From Streptomyces sp. HUAS ZL42 (GTDB lineage Bacteria; Actinomycetota; Actinomycetes; Streptomycetales; Streptomycetaceae), in contig NZ_CP160403.1 of assembly GCF_040782645.1 (NCBI RefSeq), positions 6,545,001 to 6,609,000 of the forward strand: a DNA stretch of 64,000 bases. Direction: 5' to 3'. Each line of letters begins with the position of its first letter. Position 1 is the first letter of the stretch. Positions 55,371 to 64,000 of the stretch are shown one piece after another. The position numbers were made by a program, and so were the translations under genes. The notes below the pieces were generated by a model. It searched no databases. It saw nothing but the letters and a program-made list of their open reading frames with translations, and was not told where the DNA came from.

Positions 55371-56330
55371 ATGCCCGTGGCACGCCTGCTCGGCGCCTCC
55401 ATCGCCCTGATGGCGGTGCTGCTCGCTGGGTGCACCGGAAACGATGAGCCGCCCCGGCCGTCCGGTGAGATCAGCGTGGCCACCGGCAACCCGGGCGGCG
55501 TCTACGCGGAGTACGGGGCCGGATACGCCGATCTCATCGAGCGTCGGCTGCCCGACGTGTCCGCCCGTGTCCTGTACACCGGGGGCAGCGTCGACAACCT
55601 GCGACGGCTGGGCACGGGCGAGGCGCAGGTGGCCCTCACGCTCGCCGACAGCGCCGCGGACGCCCTCGCCGGGCGGGCGCCGTTCAAGGGGCGGGTACCC
55701 GTGATGGCGCTCGCCGCGCTCTACGACAACTACCTGCAACTGGTGGTCCCCGCGGACAGCCCGGTACGCAGTGTGAAGGAGCTGCGCGGGCTGCGCGTCT
55801 CCATGGGCGCCAAGGGCTCGGGCACCGCGTTGCAGGCCGAACGCGTCCTGAAGGCCGCGGGGCTCTCTCCGGGCGAAGATGTGAGCGCAGAGCGCCTCGA
55901 TGTGCGGGAGGCGACGGCCGCCCTGGCCGCCGGGCGGATCGACGCCTTCTTGTGGAGCGGCGGCCTGCCCACCGCGGCGATCACCGAGCTCCGCCGGACG
56001 TTTCCCATCCGCCTCGTCGACCTCGGCGACGTGGTCGCCGATCTCACCCGGTCCTACGGCGAGCTCTACACGGAGACCACCGTGCCTGCCGTCGTCTACG
56101 GGGCGCAGAGTGCGGTGACCACCGTGAGCTTGCCGAACTTTCTGGTGGTGCGGAGGGACATGCCGGACGCGGAGGCGTACTGGCTGACCCGGCTGCTGTT
56201 CGAGGGGCAGTCCCAGCTCATCCGCGCCCACCCGGAGGCCCGTCGGCTGGACCGGCGTACGGCGATCGCCACCCATCCGCTGGACCTGCACCCGGGCGCG
56301 GCGCGGTGGTTCCGCGAGTCGCACCCCTGA
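55371..56330 (+). CDS. TAXI-family TRAP solute-binding lipoprotein (accessory copy)
   Basis: A 319-residue extracellular binding protein with a lipobox (AVLLAGCTG). TAXI features: ISVATGNPGGVYAEYGAGYA, YTGGSVDNLRRLGTGEAQVA, RVSMGAKGSGTALQAERVLKA and IDAFLWSGGLPTAAI. It is about 35% like the second TAXI protein (60895) by eye, so the two may bind different or related ligands. It lies alone, converging on the histidine kinase gene. It may deliver ligand information to the kinase rather than to the permease; this is inference from layout. Confidence 0.85.
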   Translation: MPVARLLGASIALMAVLLAGCTGNDEPPRPSGEISVATGNPGGVYAEYGAGYADLIERRLPDVSARVLYTGGSVDNLRRLGTGEAQVALTLADSAADALAGRAPFKGRVPVMALAALYDNYLQLVVPADSPVRSVKELRGLRVSMGAKGSGTALQAERVLKAAGLSPGEDVSAERLDVREATAALAAGRIDAFLWSGGLPTAAITELRRTFPIRLVDLGDVVADLTRSYGELYTETTVPAVVYGAQSAVTTVSLPNFLVVRRDMPDAEAYWLTRLLFEGQSQLIRAHPEARRLDRRTAIATHPLDLHPGAARWFRESHP

Positions 56331-56348
56331 CACCGGCCGACGTTCTGG

Positions 56349-57779
56349 TCAGGGTGCCGCGACGGGGGGTGGGGGAGCACTGGGCAACCGTACGGTGGCC
56401 GCGAGTCCGTGCGGCTCGGCCGCCGCCAGGCGAAGTTCGCCGCCGCCCGCCTCCACCACCATGCGGGTGAGGGCGAGGCCGAGTCCCGTACCCCGGACGT
56501 TCTGGTGGCGTGTGCTGCGCCAGAACCTCCCGCCTGCCTGAGCCAGTTCCTCGGCGGTCAGCCCGGAGCCGCCGTCGCGGACCGTCACCTCCACCACACC
56601 GTCGTCCTGCCCGCCGTGTGCCCCAGCACCGTCACCGCCCGGAGCCCGGGCGACCGAGACGTCCACCGGGGTGCCGTCGCCGAACTTGAGCGCGTTGTCG
56701 AGCAGGGTGTCCAGCGCGTGGTCGAGGCAGTCGGGCAGGGACAGCGCGCCCACGCCATCGGGAACCCGCATCGTGAGCGGCACGTCCTCCGCCTCGTAGG
56801 CCGTCCGCCAGGCGTCGACCCGGTGGACGACCACGGCCGTTACGTCGACGGGCCGGCGTTCCGCCTCGGACGCCTCGGTCCTGGCCATGCGCAGCAGCCC
56901 GTCGAGGATCTCGCCGAACCGGTCGGTCTCCTCCACGGCGAAGTGGAGTTCGTGCAGGCCACGTGGGTCGTTCACGAACTCCTCGAGGTTCTCCACCCGC
57001 AGCCGGAGCGCGGTCAGCGGATTGCGCAGCTGGTGGGAGGCCTGTGCCACGAATGCGCGCTGCTGCTCCTGCGAGGCGTGCATGCTGTCCGCCATCGCGT
57101 TGAAGCTGTTGGCGAGGCGGCGCAGTTCCGGAGCGCCCACCCGTTCCGAGACCTTGGTCTTCAGCCGCCCCAGGGCGACCTCGTGCGTGGCGCGGTCCAG
57201 TTCGTGGACCGGGCGGAGCACCCACCGGACGACCGGGGCCGCGACCGCGACGACGACGGCGGCGAGTGCGGCGAGGCTGCCCAGGACGACAAGGGTCACG
57301 TGGTCGGCGACCTCGGAACGGGCCCGGTCGGTGGGCGAGACGATGAGTACGGCGCCGAGCACCCGGCCGTCGCGCTTGACCGGCTCCGCCAGGACGAACG
57401 GGCGATGGTCCCACGGCCAGACCACGCTGGGCTGCAGCGCGGGCCGGTCGGCCAGGGCTCTCAGCAGCGCCGACCGAACCTGCGGCTCCGCCAGGTCGAG
57501 GGGGCGGGGGGCGACGACGATCTCGCTGTCCGCGTCGATGACGGCGACCCGCGAGTCGTACAGGGCCGTGTAGCGGTCCGCGGCGGCCTCCAGGCGGCCG
57601 GTCCGTCCCGATTCGAGGGCGGTGGCCGCCATGTCGGCGAACCATGCGCCGTCCTCGACCCGTCCGATGAACGAACGCTGGACCGTACGCTCCGCGGTGG
57701 CCCGCACCAAGGGCAGGCTGAGCGCCACGATGAGGCCCGCGACCAGGGCGAAGACGATGACGAGGAGTCGGCGGCGCAT
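56349..57779 (-). CDS. Sensor histidine kinase
   Basis: A 476-residue membrane kinase. Helix 1 spans about residues 5-25 and helix 2 about 160-186, enclosing an extracellular sensor of 130 residues (ADRYTALYDSRVAVIDADSE; WPWDHRPFVLAEPVKRDGRV). A HAMP linker follows (RPVHELDRATHEVALGRL). The phospho-acceptor is His249 (QASHQLRNPL). ATPase boxes: N LDTLLDNALKFG, G1 VRDGGSGLTAEEL, G2 GTGLGLALTRMVV. It follows the response regulator by 15 nt and surely pairs with it. The TAXI genes on both sides point to control of the TRAP transporter. Confidence 0.92.
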   Translation of the reverse strand: MRRRLLVIVFALVAGLIVALSLPLVRATAERTVQRSFIGRVEDGAWFADMAATALESGRTGRLEAAADRYTALYDSRVAVIDADSEIVVAPRPLDLAEPQVRSALLRALADRPALQPSVVWPWDHRPFVLAEPVKRDGRVLGAVLIVSPTDRARSEVADHVTLVVLGSLAALAAVVVAVAAPVVRWVLRPVHELDRATHEVALGRLKTKVSERVGAPELRRLANSFNAMADSMHASQEQQRAFVAQASHQLRNPLTALRLRVENLEEFVNDPRGLHELHFAVEETDRFGEILDGLLRMARTEASEAERRPVDVTAVVVHRVDAWRTAYEAEDVPLTMRVPDGVGALSLPDCLDHALDTLLDNALKFGDGTPVDVSVARAPGGDGAGAHGGQDDGVVEVTVRDGGSGLTAEELAQAGGRFWRSTRHQNVRGTGLGLALTRMVVEAGGGELRLAAAEPHGLAATVRLPSAPPPPVAAP

Positions 57780-57794
57780 CGGTGATCAGCGTGC

Positions 57795-58580
57795 TCAGGC
57801 GTCGGCCGCCGTGGGCGGCGAGGCAGGGGTCGGGCAGTCCGAGTTCGGGGCAGGAGCCGCATCAGGGGCGGTGTCCGGGGCCAGGGGCGCAGCCGGAACC
57901 GTGTGCGGGGCCACCCCGTCGGCGGTTGCGAGGCGGTAGCCGAAGCCGCGCACTGTCCGCACCACGCTTCCCGCCCGCCCCAACTTGCCGCGCAGGGTGG
58001 CCACATGCACGTCGAGCGTGCGGGACATGCCGTCGTACGTCGTCTGCCACACCTCGACGACGATGCGGTCCCGGGGCACGGCGGCACCGTCGGCGCGCAC
58101 CAGCACGGCCAGCACCTCGAACTCCTTGCGGGTGAGGGGCACCGGCTGCCCGTCCAGGGTGACCGCGCGCCGCCCGAGGTCGATCTCGAGGCCGTCGACG
58201 GTGACGAGCCGGGTCTCGTGGGCGCGGTGGCTCATGCTGCGCCGGAGCACCGCCTCGATACGGGCGAGCAGCTCGGCGGTGCCGAAGGGTTTCACCACGT
58301 AGTCGTCGGCGCCGCTGCGCAGCCCCCGTACCCGGTCGGGTTCGCCTCCCCGCGCGGTCACCGCGATCACCGGGATCCCGCCCCGGGCACGTAGCTCCCG
58401 GCACACCTCGATACCGTCCCGGTCCGGCAGGCCCAGGTCCAGCAGGACCAGATCGACGGCGGGCGCGGCCAGTGCGTCCGCGGCGTTGGCCGCGCGCCGC
58501 ACCTCGTAGCCGTTGCGACGCAGCGCACCCGCCAGGGCGTCGGCGACCCGATTGTCGTCTTCGACCAGGAGTATCCGCAC
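57795..58580 (-). CDS. OmpR-family response regulator
   Basis: A 261-residue regulator. The receiver has acidic residues EDD (8-10), phospho-acceptor Asp48 (LVLLDLGLPD) and Lys in DDYVVKPFG. The winged helix is LTRKEFEVLAVLVRADGAAV to DVHVATLRGKLGRAG and VRTVRGFGYRLA. A 45-residue proline/alanine tail follows, longer than usual. It is divergent from the TRAP permease; the shared intergenic region contains a palindromic element. Confidence 0.92.
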   Translation of the reverse strand: MRILLVEDDNRVADALAGALRRNGYEVRRAANAADALAAPAVDLVLLDLGLPDRDGIEVCRELRARGGIPVIAVTARGGEPDRVRGLRSGADDYVVKPFGTAELLARIEAVLRRSMSHRAHETRLVTVDGLEIDLGRRAVTLDGQPVPLTRKEFEVLAVLVRADGAAVPRDRIVVEVWQTTYDGMSRTLDVHVATLRGKLGRAGSVVRTVRGFGYRLATADGVAPHTVPAAPLAPDTAPDAAPAPNSDCPTPASPPTAADA

Positions 58581-58689
58581 CGCAGCCCCCTGTTCTCGTG
58601 CGCCGGACCCTGAGCCCCGTCAGGGCACGAAGGCCAGGGGCAGCGCGGGTGTCGGCCGTCGGGAAGAGCGTAGAAGTGATCCCCGTCAC

Positions 58690-58712
58690 CCAACCCTAAA
58701 CCTAGGTTAAGA
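58690..58712. promoter_or_regulatory. Candidate regulator site between response regulator and TRAP permease
   Basis: AACCTAGGTT (58699-58708) is a perfect palindrome within ACCCTAAACCTAGGTTAAG, in an AT-rich patch that stands out from the surrounding GC. It is the best candidate for binding by the adjacent OmpR-type regulator. Confidence 0.5.
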
Positions 58713-58795
58713 CCGCAGGCGTTCTCTGTTGCCGGCTTATGACGGCTGCCAGCTTGGGGTTACAGCGAAGCACCCAGCCCCAGGAGATGGCCGAG

Positions 58796-60898
58796 ATGAG
58801 CATGGCAACGGCGCCGACCGAGCCGCAGCAGCGGACCGCTGAGGATCTGGTGGCCGAGTTCGACCAGGAACGGCCGGCCCGGAAACTCTCCCCGCGGGTG
58901 TCCGTGCCGGTGTCCCTGGCATGCGCGGCCCTGTCGGTCTTCGTGCTCTACGCGATCTTCTTCCCGCTGGCCAAGGGCAGCCAGTACTACCTGACGATCT
59001 TCCTGGCCGCGACGCTGCCGCTGGTCTTCCTGACCTACCGCGGCACGGTGCGGGTACCGGCGGTGCTGCTTCCCTGGCGGCGCGGCGCCGGCGCCCACAA
59101 GGAAACCGGCCAACCCGCACGGCGCGACGACCCCGGCTGGTTCGACTGGCTGCTCGCTGCGGCCGCGCTCGCCGTGTGCGTATACCCGCTGCTGGAGTTC
59201 GACCCCTTCATCGAGCGGCGGCAGCTGCCCACCTCCCTCGACGTGCTGGCCGGGCTCGTCCTCATCGTGCTCGTCCTGGAGGCGTGCCGCCGCACCACCG
59301 GCTGGGTGCTGCCGGCCTTCTGCGCGGCCTTCCTGCTCTACGCCTACTACGGCGGGCTGCTGCCGTACGACTGGTCCCTGGCGCACGGCGGGTTCGACAT
59401 CGACGCGATCGCGGCCCACTTCTTCATGGGCACCGACGGGGTGTACGGCGTACCGCTGAACGTGGCCGGTACCTACATCGTGCTGTTCACCATCTTCGGC
59501 GCGGTCCTCGACCTCTCCGGCGCGGGCAAGTTCTTCATCGACCTGTCGTTCGCGGCCTTCCGCGGCTCCCGCAGCGCCCCCGGCCGTACGGTGACCGCCG
59601 CCGGCTTCCTGCTCGGCACCGTCTCCGGGTCCGGCACCGCGACCGCGGTCAGCCTCGGCTCGGTCGCCTGGCCCGTGCTGCGCCGGGCGGGCTACCGCAA
59701 GGAGCAGGGCGGCGGCGTGCTCGCGGCGGCGGGCATCGGCGCCATCCTCTCCCCGCCCACCCTGGGCGCCGCGGCGTTCATCATCGCCGAGTACCTGCGG
59801 GAGAGTTACCTCACCGTCCTGCTCTACGCCCTGGTGCCCACCCTCCTCTACTACTTGGGCATCCTCCTCGCGGTGGAGATCGACGCCCGCAAGCACCAGG
59901 CGCAGCCAGTGGTGGGGGAGAAGGGCACGTCGGCGCTGAGGCTGCTGGGCCGGTTCGGTTACCACTTCCTCTCCCTTTTCATGATCGTCGGTTTCATGGC
60001 GGCGGGCCTCCCCCCGTTCAAGGCGGTGGTCTACGCGACGGCCCTGCAGTTCCTGGTCTCGTTCCTCGACGCCGAGCACCGGATGACGCCGCGGCGGCTG
60101 TACGCGGCGCTCGCCGACGGCTGCCGGTCCGTGCTTCCGGTGGTCGCCACCTGCGCCGCGGCGGGCATCATCGTCGCCGTCGTCACCCAGACGGGGCTCG
60201 GCCTCAACCTGGCGTCGGTGATCGTCGACGCCGCCGGACTCTTCGGTGACGACAAGACGGTGGAACTGGTCCTCACGGTCGTGTTCGCGGCGGTCTCGGT
60301 CTCCATCCTCGGCCTCGCCGTCCCGGTCACCGCTTCCTTCATCATCGCCGCGGTGATCATCGCGCCGGCGCTGCTCTCGCTGGGGATCGCCACCCACGAG
60401 GCGTACATGTTCATCTTCTACTACGCCGTGCTGTCCGAGGTGAGCCCGCCGACGGCGCTCGCGGCGGCGGCGGCCGCTGCCATCACCGGGGGCAACCCGA
60501 TGCGCACCATGGTGGCGACCTGGAAGTACTCGCTGCCCGCGTTCCTGGTGCCGTTCGCCTTCGTCCTCACCGACAACGGCTCCCAACTGCTCGGCACGGG
60601 AAGCCTGTCGGGCATCGCCTGGACCACCGCGGTCTCCGCCCTCGCCGTCGCCGCGCTGGCCGCAGCCACCGGAGGGTGGCTGCTCGGCCCGGCCGGGCGG
60701 GTGGAACGCGCGCTGTGCGCCGCCGCCGCGCTCTGCCTCCTCTACCTCGAACCCGTCGCGATCACCGCGGGTGTCGTGGCCCTCGTGCTCGCCCTCGGCG
60801 TCCATCTCGTACGCCGCAGGCAGAAGACCCCTGCGGTTCCCACCACCGGTGAGAACCGTCAGGCGGACACCATCATGGAAGGACACCTGCCCTCATGA
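58796..60898 (+). CDS. TRAP transporter fused permease (TAXI type, DctQM)
   Basis: A 700-residue membrane protein in which the small and large TRAP permease subunits are fused, the usual form for TAXI systems. The Q part spans about 55-250 with four helices. The M part has conserved segments GTDGVYGVPLNVAGTYIVLF, VSGSGTATAVSLGSVAWPVL, GGVLAAAGIGAILSPPTLGA and SEVSPPTALAAAAAAAITGG. It moves an organic acid using a Na+ or H+ gradient. The ATG at 58796 is preferred, with AGGAG 9 nt upstream. It overlaps the following binding-protein gene by 4 nt (ATGA). Confidence 0.92.
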   Translation: MSMATAPTEPQQRTAEDLVAEFDQERPARKLSPRVSVPVSLACAALSVFVLYAIFFPLAKGSQYYLTIFLAATLPLVFLTYRGTVRVPAVLLPWRRGAGAHKETGQPARRDDPGWFDWLLAAAALAVCVYPLLEFDPFIERRQLPTSLDVLAGLVLIVLVLEACRRTTGWVLPAFCAAFLLYAYYGGLLPYDWSLAHGGFDIDAIAAHFFMGTDGVYGVPLNVAGTYIVLFTIFGAVLDLSGAGKFFIDLSFAAFRGSRSAPGRTVTAAGFLLGTVSGSGTATAVSLGSVAWPVLRRAGYRKEQGGGVLAAAGIGAILSPPTLGAAAFIIAEYLRESYLTVLLYALVPTLLYYLGILLAVEIDARKHQAQPVVGEKGTSALRLLGRFGYHFLSLFMIVGFMAAGLPPFKAVVYATALQFLVSFLDAEHRMTPRRLYAALADGCRSVLPVVATCAAAGIIVAVVTQTGLGLNLASVIVDAAGLFGDDKTVELVLTVVFAAVSVSILGLAVPVTASFIIAAVIIAPALLSLGIATHEAYMFIFYYAVLSEVSPPTALAAAAAAAITGGNPMRTMVATWKYSLPAFLVPFAFVLTDNGSQLLGTGSLSGIAWTTAVSALAVAALAAATGGWLLGPAGRVERALCAAAALCLLYLEPVAITAGVVALVLALGVHLVRRRQKTPAVPTTGENRQADTIMEGHLPS

Positions 60899-61893
60899 AG
60901 CATCGGATGCGTGCCACACGCCTCGTCGTCGCCGCCCTTGTCACCGCTCTCGCCGCCACCGCCTGCGGCGGCGGGAAGCAGACCGAGAACACGGCCGCAA
61001 GCGGCGGAAAAGGTGGTCGGCTCACGATCGCGACCGGCGCCACCACCGGCGTCTACTACCAGATCGGTGGCGGCCTCGCGGAGCTGATCTCCGACAACCT
61101 CGACGGCTACCGGGCCACCGCGACCTCCACCGGCGCGTCGGTGCAGAACATCCAGGGCCTCGCGGCCGGCACCTACGACATCGCGTTCTCCCTGATGGAC
61201 ACAGCCGACGACGCCGTCGAGGGCACGGAGTCGTTCGACGCCCCCCAGGAGATCGAGGCCCTGACCCGGCTGTACCCGAACTACACCCAGGTCCTGGTCC
61301 GGGCCGATTCCGGGATCAAGTCCCTTGAGGACATGAAAGGCAAGAGAGTGTCCACCGGGGCGCCCAATTCCGGCACGGAAGTGATCGCCAACCGTCTGCT
61401 GAAGGCCGCCGGGCTGGACCCGGCCAAGGACGTCACGGCTGAGCGCCTCGCTCTGCCCGAGTCCGTCGACGCCATGAAGGACAGCACCATCGACGCGCTG
61501 TTCTGGTCCGGCGGACTGCCCAGCGGCGGTATCACCGATCTCACGACCAGCCTCAAGAAAGACGTCCGTCTCCTGGACGTCACCCCGCACTTGCCCGCTC
61601 TGAACCAGGAGTACGGCGACGTCTACCAGAAGGGCTCCATCCCGGCGTCCGTATACAACCAGTCCGAGGACGTGCCGACGATCGTGGTTGCGAACGTGCT
61701 GCTCGTGAAGAAGGGCTTCGACCCGGAACTGGCCGCGGACATCGTCAACCTGATCTACGAGAAGAAGAGCGAGCTGGAGAAGGTGAACGCGGCAGCGACC
61801 GAGATCGAACTCGCCAAGGCGCAGGCCGTCTCACCCGTCCCGCTGAACGCCGGTGCGGAGAACGCCCTGAAGGCGCTGGCCCAGAAGTCCTGA
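60895..61893 (+). CDS. TAXI-family TRAP solute-binding lipoprotein (transport partner)
   Basis: A 332-residue extracellular binding protein. The signal peptide has a lipobox (ALAATACGG). TAXI features: LTIATGATTGVYYQIGGGLA, STGASVQNIQGLAAGTYDIA, KRVSTGAPNSGTEVIANRLL and IDALFWSGGLPSGGI. Overlap with the permease shows that it is the dedicated ligand donor. TAXI systems characterised so far take up dicarboxylates or amino acids such as glutamate; the ligand here is unknown. Confidence 0.92.
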   Translation: MKHRMRATRLVVAALVTALAATACGGGKQTENTAASGGKGGRLTIATGATTGVYYQIGGGLAELISDNLDGYRATATSTGASVQNIQGLAAGTYDIAFSLMDTADDAVEGTESFDAPQEIEALTRLYPNYTQVLVRADSGIKSLEDMKGKRVSTGAPNSGTEVIANRLLKAAGLDPAKDVTAERLALPESVDAMKDSTIDALFWSGGLPSGGITDLTTSLKKDVRLLDVTPHLPALNQEYGDVYQKGSIPASVYNQSEDVPTIVVANVLLVKKGFDPELAADIVNLIYEKKSELEKVNAAATEIELAKAQAVSPVPLNAGAENALKALAQKS

Positions 61894-61909
61894 GCCTGCC
61901 TCGCGGGCA

Positions 61910-61949
61910 GGGGCCGGTCCACGTCCGTGCACACCACGGGACCGGCCCC
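61910..61949 (+). terminator. Terminator after the TRAP operon
   Basis: A perfect 11-bp stem (GGGGCCGGTCC pairing with GGACCGGCCCC) spans an 18-nt loop. It begins 17 nt after the stop codon. Confidence 0.75.
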
Positions 61950-62089
61950 CCAACCGCCGGGCACCCTGGCGCCGCCGAGGAGGAGCAGAGCCTCCAGAAC
62001 GGCCGGAGGACCGACCGGTCCTTCCTCCACGAGGCACGGCGCCAATTTTCCCGCCCCTGCCGGAGCGGGCCGCCCACCAAGGAATGATC

Positions 62090-62527
62090 ATGACGGACAT
62101 CCCGGGACAGTCACTGTTCCACAGCTTCCGGGTCTCCCCGGAGGACCCGGCGACCGTGCCCAAGGCCCGTCGGTTGCTCCTGGCGGTGGTCCGCGACTGG
62201 AATCTCCCACTGGCGGACGAGACGCGCGACGACCTCGGGCTGCTCTCAAGCGAGGTGATCGCCAACGCGGTGCGCCACACCACCGGGCCGTGCTCGGTGA
62301 CGGTGCGCTGGACGGGGGTCCGGCTGCGGGTGGAGGTGACCGACACGGTGGCCGGGCTGCCGACACAGCGTGGTCACGAGTTGTACGCCGAGAGCGGCCG
62401 GGGGCTGGTGCTGGTCGCGTCGGTGGCGGCGAGTTGGGGCAGCGCCCGCACCGCCACAGGCAAGGTCGTCTGGTTCGAGGTGGCGCCCGGGACGCCGACC
62501 GCTGACCTTGACCTGCTGGCGTCGTAA
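62090..62527 (+). CDS. RsbW-like ATP-binding protein (HATPase, anti-sigma type)
   Basis: A 145-residue histidine-kinase-like ATPase of the anti-sigma/SpoIIAB group that is very abundant in Streptomyces. The N box is SSEVIANAVRHT, G1 is VEVTDTVAG, G2 is ESGRGLVLVASVA. AAGGA lies 6 nt before the ATG at 62090. It has no kinase or receiver partner nearby. Such proteins bind a sigma factor or anti-anti-sigma partner; which one is not visible. Confidence 0.85.
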   Translation: MTDIPGQSLFHSFRVSPEDPATVPKARRLLLAVVRDWNLPLADETRDDLGLLSSEVIANAVRHTTGPCSVTVRWTGVRLRVEVTDTVAGLPTQRGHELYAESGRGLVLVASVAASWGSARTATGKVVWFEVAPGTPTADLDLLAS

Positions 62528-62582
62528 CGCCGGCGATCGCCGGGTTCTGCACGTATCACGGAACACTTTCCTCACAGCTGGG

Positions 62583-63761
62583 ATGAAGATGATCTTGAGA
62601 ACGTTCGGCTGGTCGTTCGCGGTCACGGCGCTCGGTCTCGCGTTCGCCGCGTGGCAGTGGGGCTGGGAGGCCTTCGGGATCGTGCTGATCCTGTCGGTCC
62701 TGGAGATCTCGCTGTCCTTCGACAACGCGGTCGTCAACGCCGGAATCCTGAAGAAGATGAACGCCTTCTGGCAGAAGATCTTCCTCACCCTGGGCATTCT
62801 GATCGCGGTGTTCGGCATGCGGCTGGTCTTCCCGGTCGTCATCGTCGCCATCAGCGCCAAGGTCGGGCCGATCGAGGCGGTGCAGCTCGCCCTCGACGAG
62901 CCGGACCGCTACGAGGACCTGGTCACCGACGCACACCCGGCGATCGCCGCCTTCGGTGGCATGTTCCTGCTGATGATCTTCCTCGACTTCATCTTCGAGG
63001 ACCGCGACATCCAGTGGCTGGCCTGGATCGAGCGCCCGCTGGCCAAGCTCGGCAAGGTCGACATGCTCTCGGTCTGCATCGCGCTCATCGTCCTGATGGT
63101 CTCCGCGATGACCTTCGCCACCCAGGCGCACGTCAGCACGGGGCACGCGGACAAGTCCGCCACCGTGCTGCTCTCCGGTGTCGCCGGTCTGATCACCTAC
63201 CTCGTGGTCGGCGGTCTCTCCGGGTACTTCGAGGACAGGCTCGAAGAAGAGGAGGAACACGAGCACGAGGAGGAGGAGAAGGCCCGGGCCGAGGGCAGGC
63301 CCGTCTCGGCGGTCGCCCTCGCCGGCAAGGCCGCGTTCTTCCTCTTCCTCTACCTGGAGGTCCTGGACGCGTCCTTCTCCTTCGACGGCGTGATCGGCGC
63401 GTTCGCCATCACCAACCACATCTTCTGGATGGCGCTCGGCCTCGGCATCGGCGCGATGTACGTCCGGTCGCTCACGGTCTACCTGGTCCGCCAGGGCACC
63501 CTCGACGACTACGTCTACCTGGAGCACGGCGCCCACTACGCCATCGGCGCCCTCGCCGCGATCCTGCTGATCACCATCCAGCACCAGATCAGCGAGATCA
63601 TCACCGGCCTGGTCGGAGTGATCCTGATCGCGGCGTCGTTCCTCTCGTCCGTCCGCCGCAACAAGGCAGTCCCGGCGAAGGAGGACGTGTCAGGAGTGGA
63701 CACACCATGCGCCCGGCGACCCCATGCCGGCTTCTCGGCGACGGTGAATCGTGACCTCTGA
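62583..63761 (+). CDS. DUF475/TerC-like integral membrane protein
   Basis: A 392-residue membrane protein with about nine helices. The TerC-like motif VLEISLSFDNAVVNAGILKK is near residue 40 and its repeat EVLDASFSFDGVIGAFAITN near residue 265; the paired Asp residues probably bind a cation such as Mn2+. A charged Glu/His-rich cytosolic loop (EEEEEHEHEEEEKARAEG) lies near residue 225. The last 30 residues (KEDVSGVDTPCARRPHAG) look unlike the family and may be read-through of a shifted end. No gene is visible from 63762 to the window edge. Confidence 0.85.
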   Translation: MKMILRTFGWSFAVTALGLAFAAWQWGWEAFGIVLILSVLEISLSFDNAVVNAGILKKMNAFWQKIFLTLGILIAVFGMRLVFPVVIVAISAKVGPIEAVQLALDEPDRYEDLVTDAHPAIAAFGGMFLLMIFLDFIFEDRDIQWLAWIERPLAKLGKVDMLSVCIALIVLMVSAMTFATQAHVSTGHADKSATVLLSGVAGLITYLVVGGLSGYFEDRLEEEEEHEHEEEEKARAEGRPVSAVALAGKAAFFLFLYLEVLDASFSFDGVIGAFAITNHIFWMALGLGIGAMYVRSLTVYLVRQGTLDDYVYLEHGAHYAIGALAAILLITIQHQISEIITGLVGVILIAASFLSSVRRNKAVPAKEDVSGVDTPCARRPHAGFSATVNRDL

Positions 63762-64000
63762 CACGGTGATCGCCCAGCGGATGGGCCGGGAGCCTCTCCC
63801 GGCCCGCCACCGGCGCAGCCACCGCCCGCCTCCGAAGAGCCTCCCTGCGCCGACGGCGACAACCGCCGTGCACCATCCCGGTTCCCTCGCGCAGGGATCA
63901 ACGACTCGGAACCCCTACCGCTCCGAATCAGCAACTGCTGTCACTCCCTGACCCCGACCGGCGTCCCGGTCAGAACCGTTCCGAGGATCGGCGCGTCGGT

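Overview
The window is high-GC DNA with the gene style of a Streptomyces chromosome: ATGA start/stop overlaps inside operons, strong hairpin terminators, GntR, LacI, HxlR and BlaI regulators, ricin-lectin tailed secreted hydrolases, a class II lanthipeptide locus and a Spo0M protein. The many secreted enzymes and broken genes suggest an accessory or arm region, which is inference.

Layout. 1-6.3 kb: tail of a membrane protein, then an aromatic/quinate-type block (Zn alcohol dehydrogenase, a QuiC-like dehydroshikimate dehydratase with an apparent frameshift, a convergent MHS-type permease) and a secreted phytase-like esterase. 6.4-15.1 kb: a leftward L-fucose (6-deoxyhexose) operon of enolase-type dehydratase, sugar ABC importer, mutarotase, aldo/keto reductase and lactonase, next to a divergent GntR regulator. 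Three of its genes are damaged: a lactonase frameshift, an in-frame fusion of a FAH-family hydrolase to an SDR, and a truncated LutA. 15.2-21.9 kb: two large secreted GH141-like beta-helix proteins. The first carries almost the same promoter/operator as the fucose operon. 21.9-23.1 kb: a junction holding broken GH43, IS5-type and GH51 remnants. 23.1-30.5 kb: a leftward LacI, GH2 beta-galactosidase and ABC importer operon. 30.7-36.9 kb: a secreted pectin-lyase-fold enzyme and a Tat-exported GH95 alpha-fucosidase-like enzyme with a ricin domain. Together 6-37 kb looks like a locus for fucose- and galactose-containing plant glycans, with secreted release enzymes, two importers and a partly decayed intracellular pathway.

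37-46 kb: an aldo/keto reductase/HxlR pair, then a BlaI/M56-peptidase pair. Four copies of one 16-bp BlaI-like palindrome (TCTAC-N6-GTAGA) lie before tatA, before blaI, before a TerB gene and before spo0M, suggesting a small envelope-stress regulon. Two overlapping CNNM/CorC-type CBS membrane proteins follow. Gene scraps (SWIM, GlsB, LuxR, receiver domain, ISL3) are scattered among these genes.

46.8-53.6 kb: a compact leftward class II lanthipeptide cluster (LanA, LanM, an HlyD-like protein, LanT with a C39 peptidase) with a mersacidin-type leader and a four-cysteine core that I do not recognise. 53.6-55.3 kb: ISL3 remnant, YdeI-family gene and a decayed SnoaL-like gene. 55.4-61.9 kb: a TAXI-type TRAP transporter with two different TAXI binding proteins around a divergent two-component system. 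62-63.8 kb: an RsbW-like ATP-binding protein and a DUF475/TerC-like membrane protein. I saw no tRNA, rRNA or CRISPR array.
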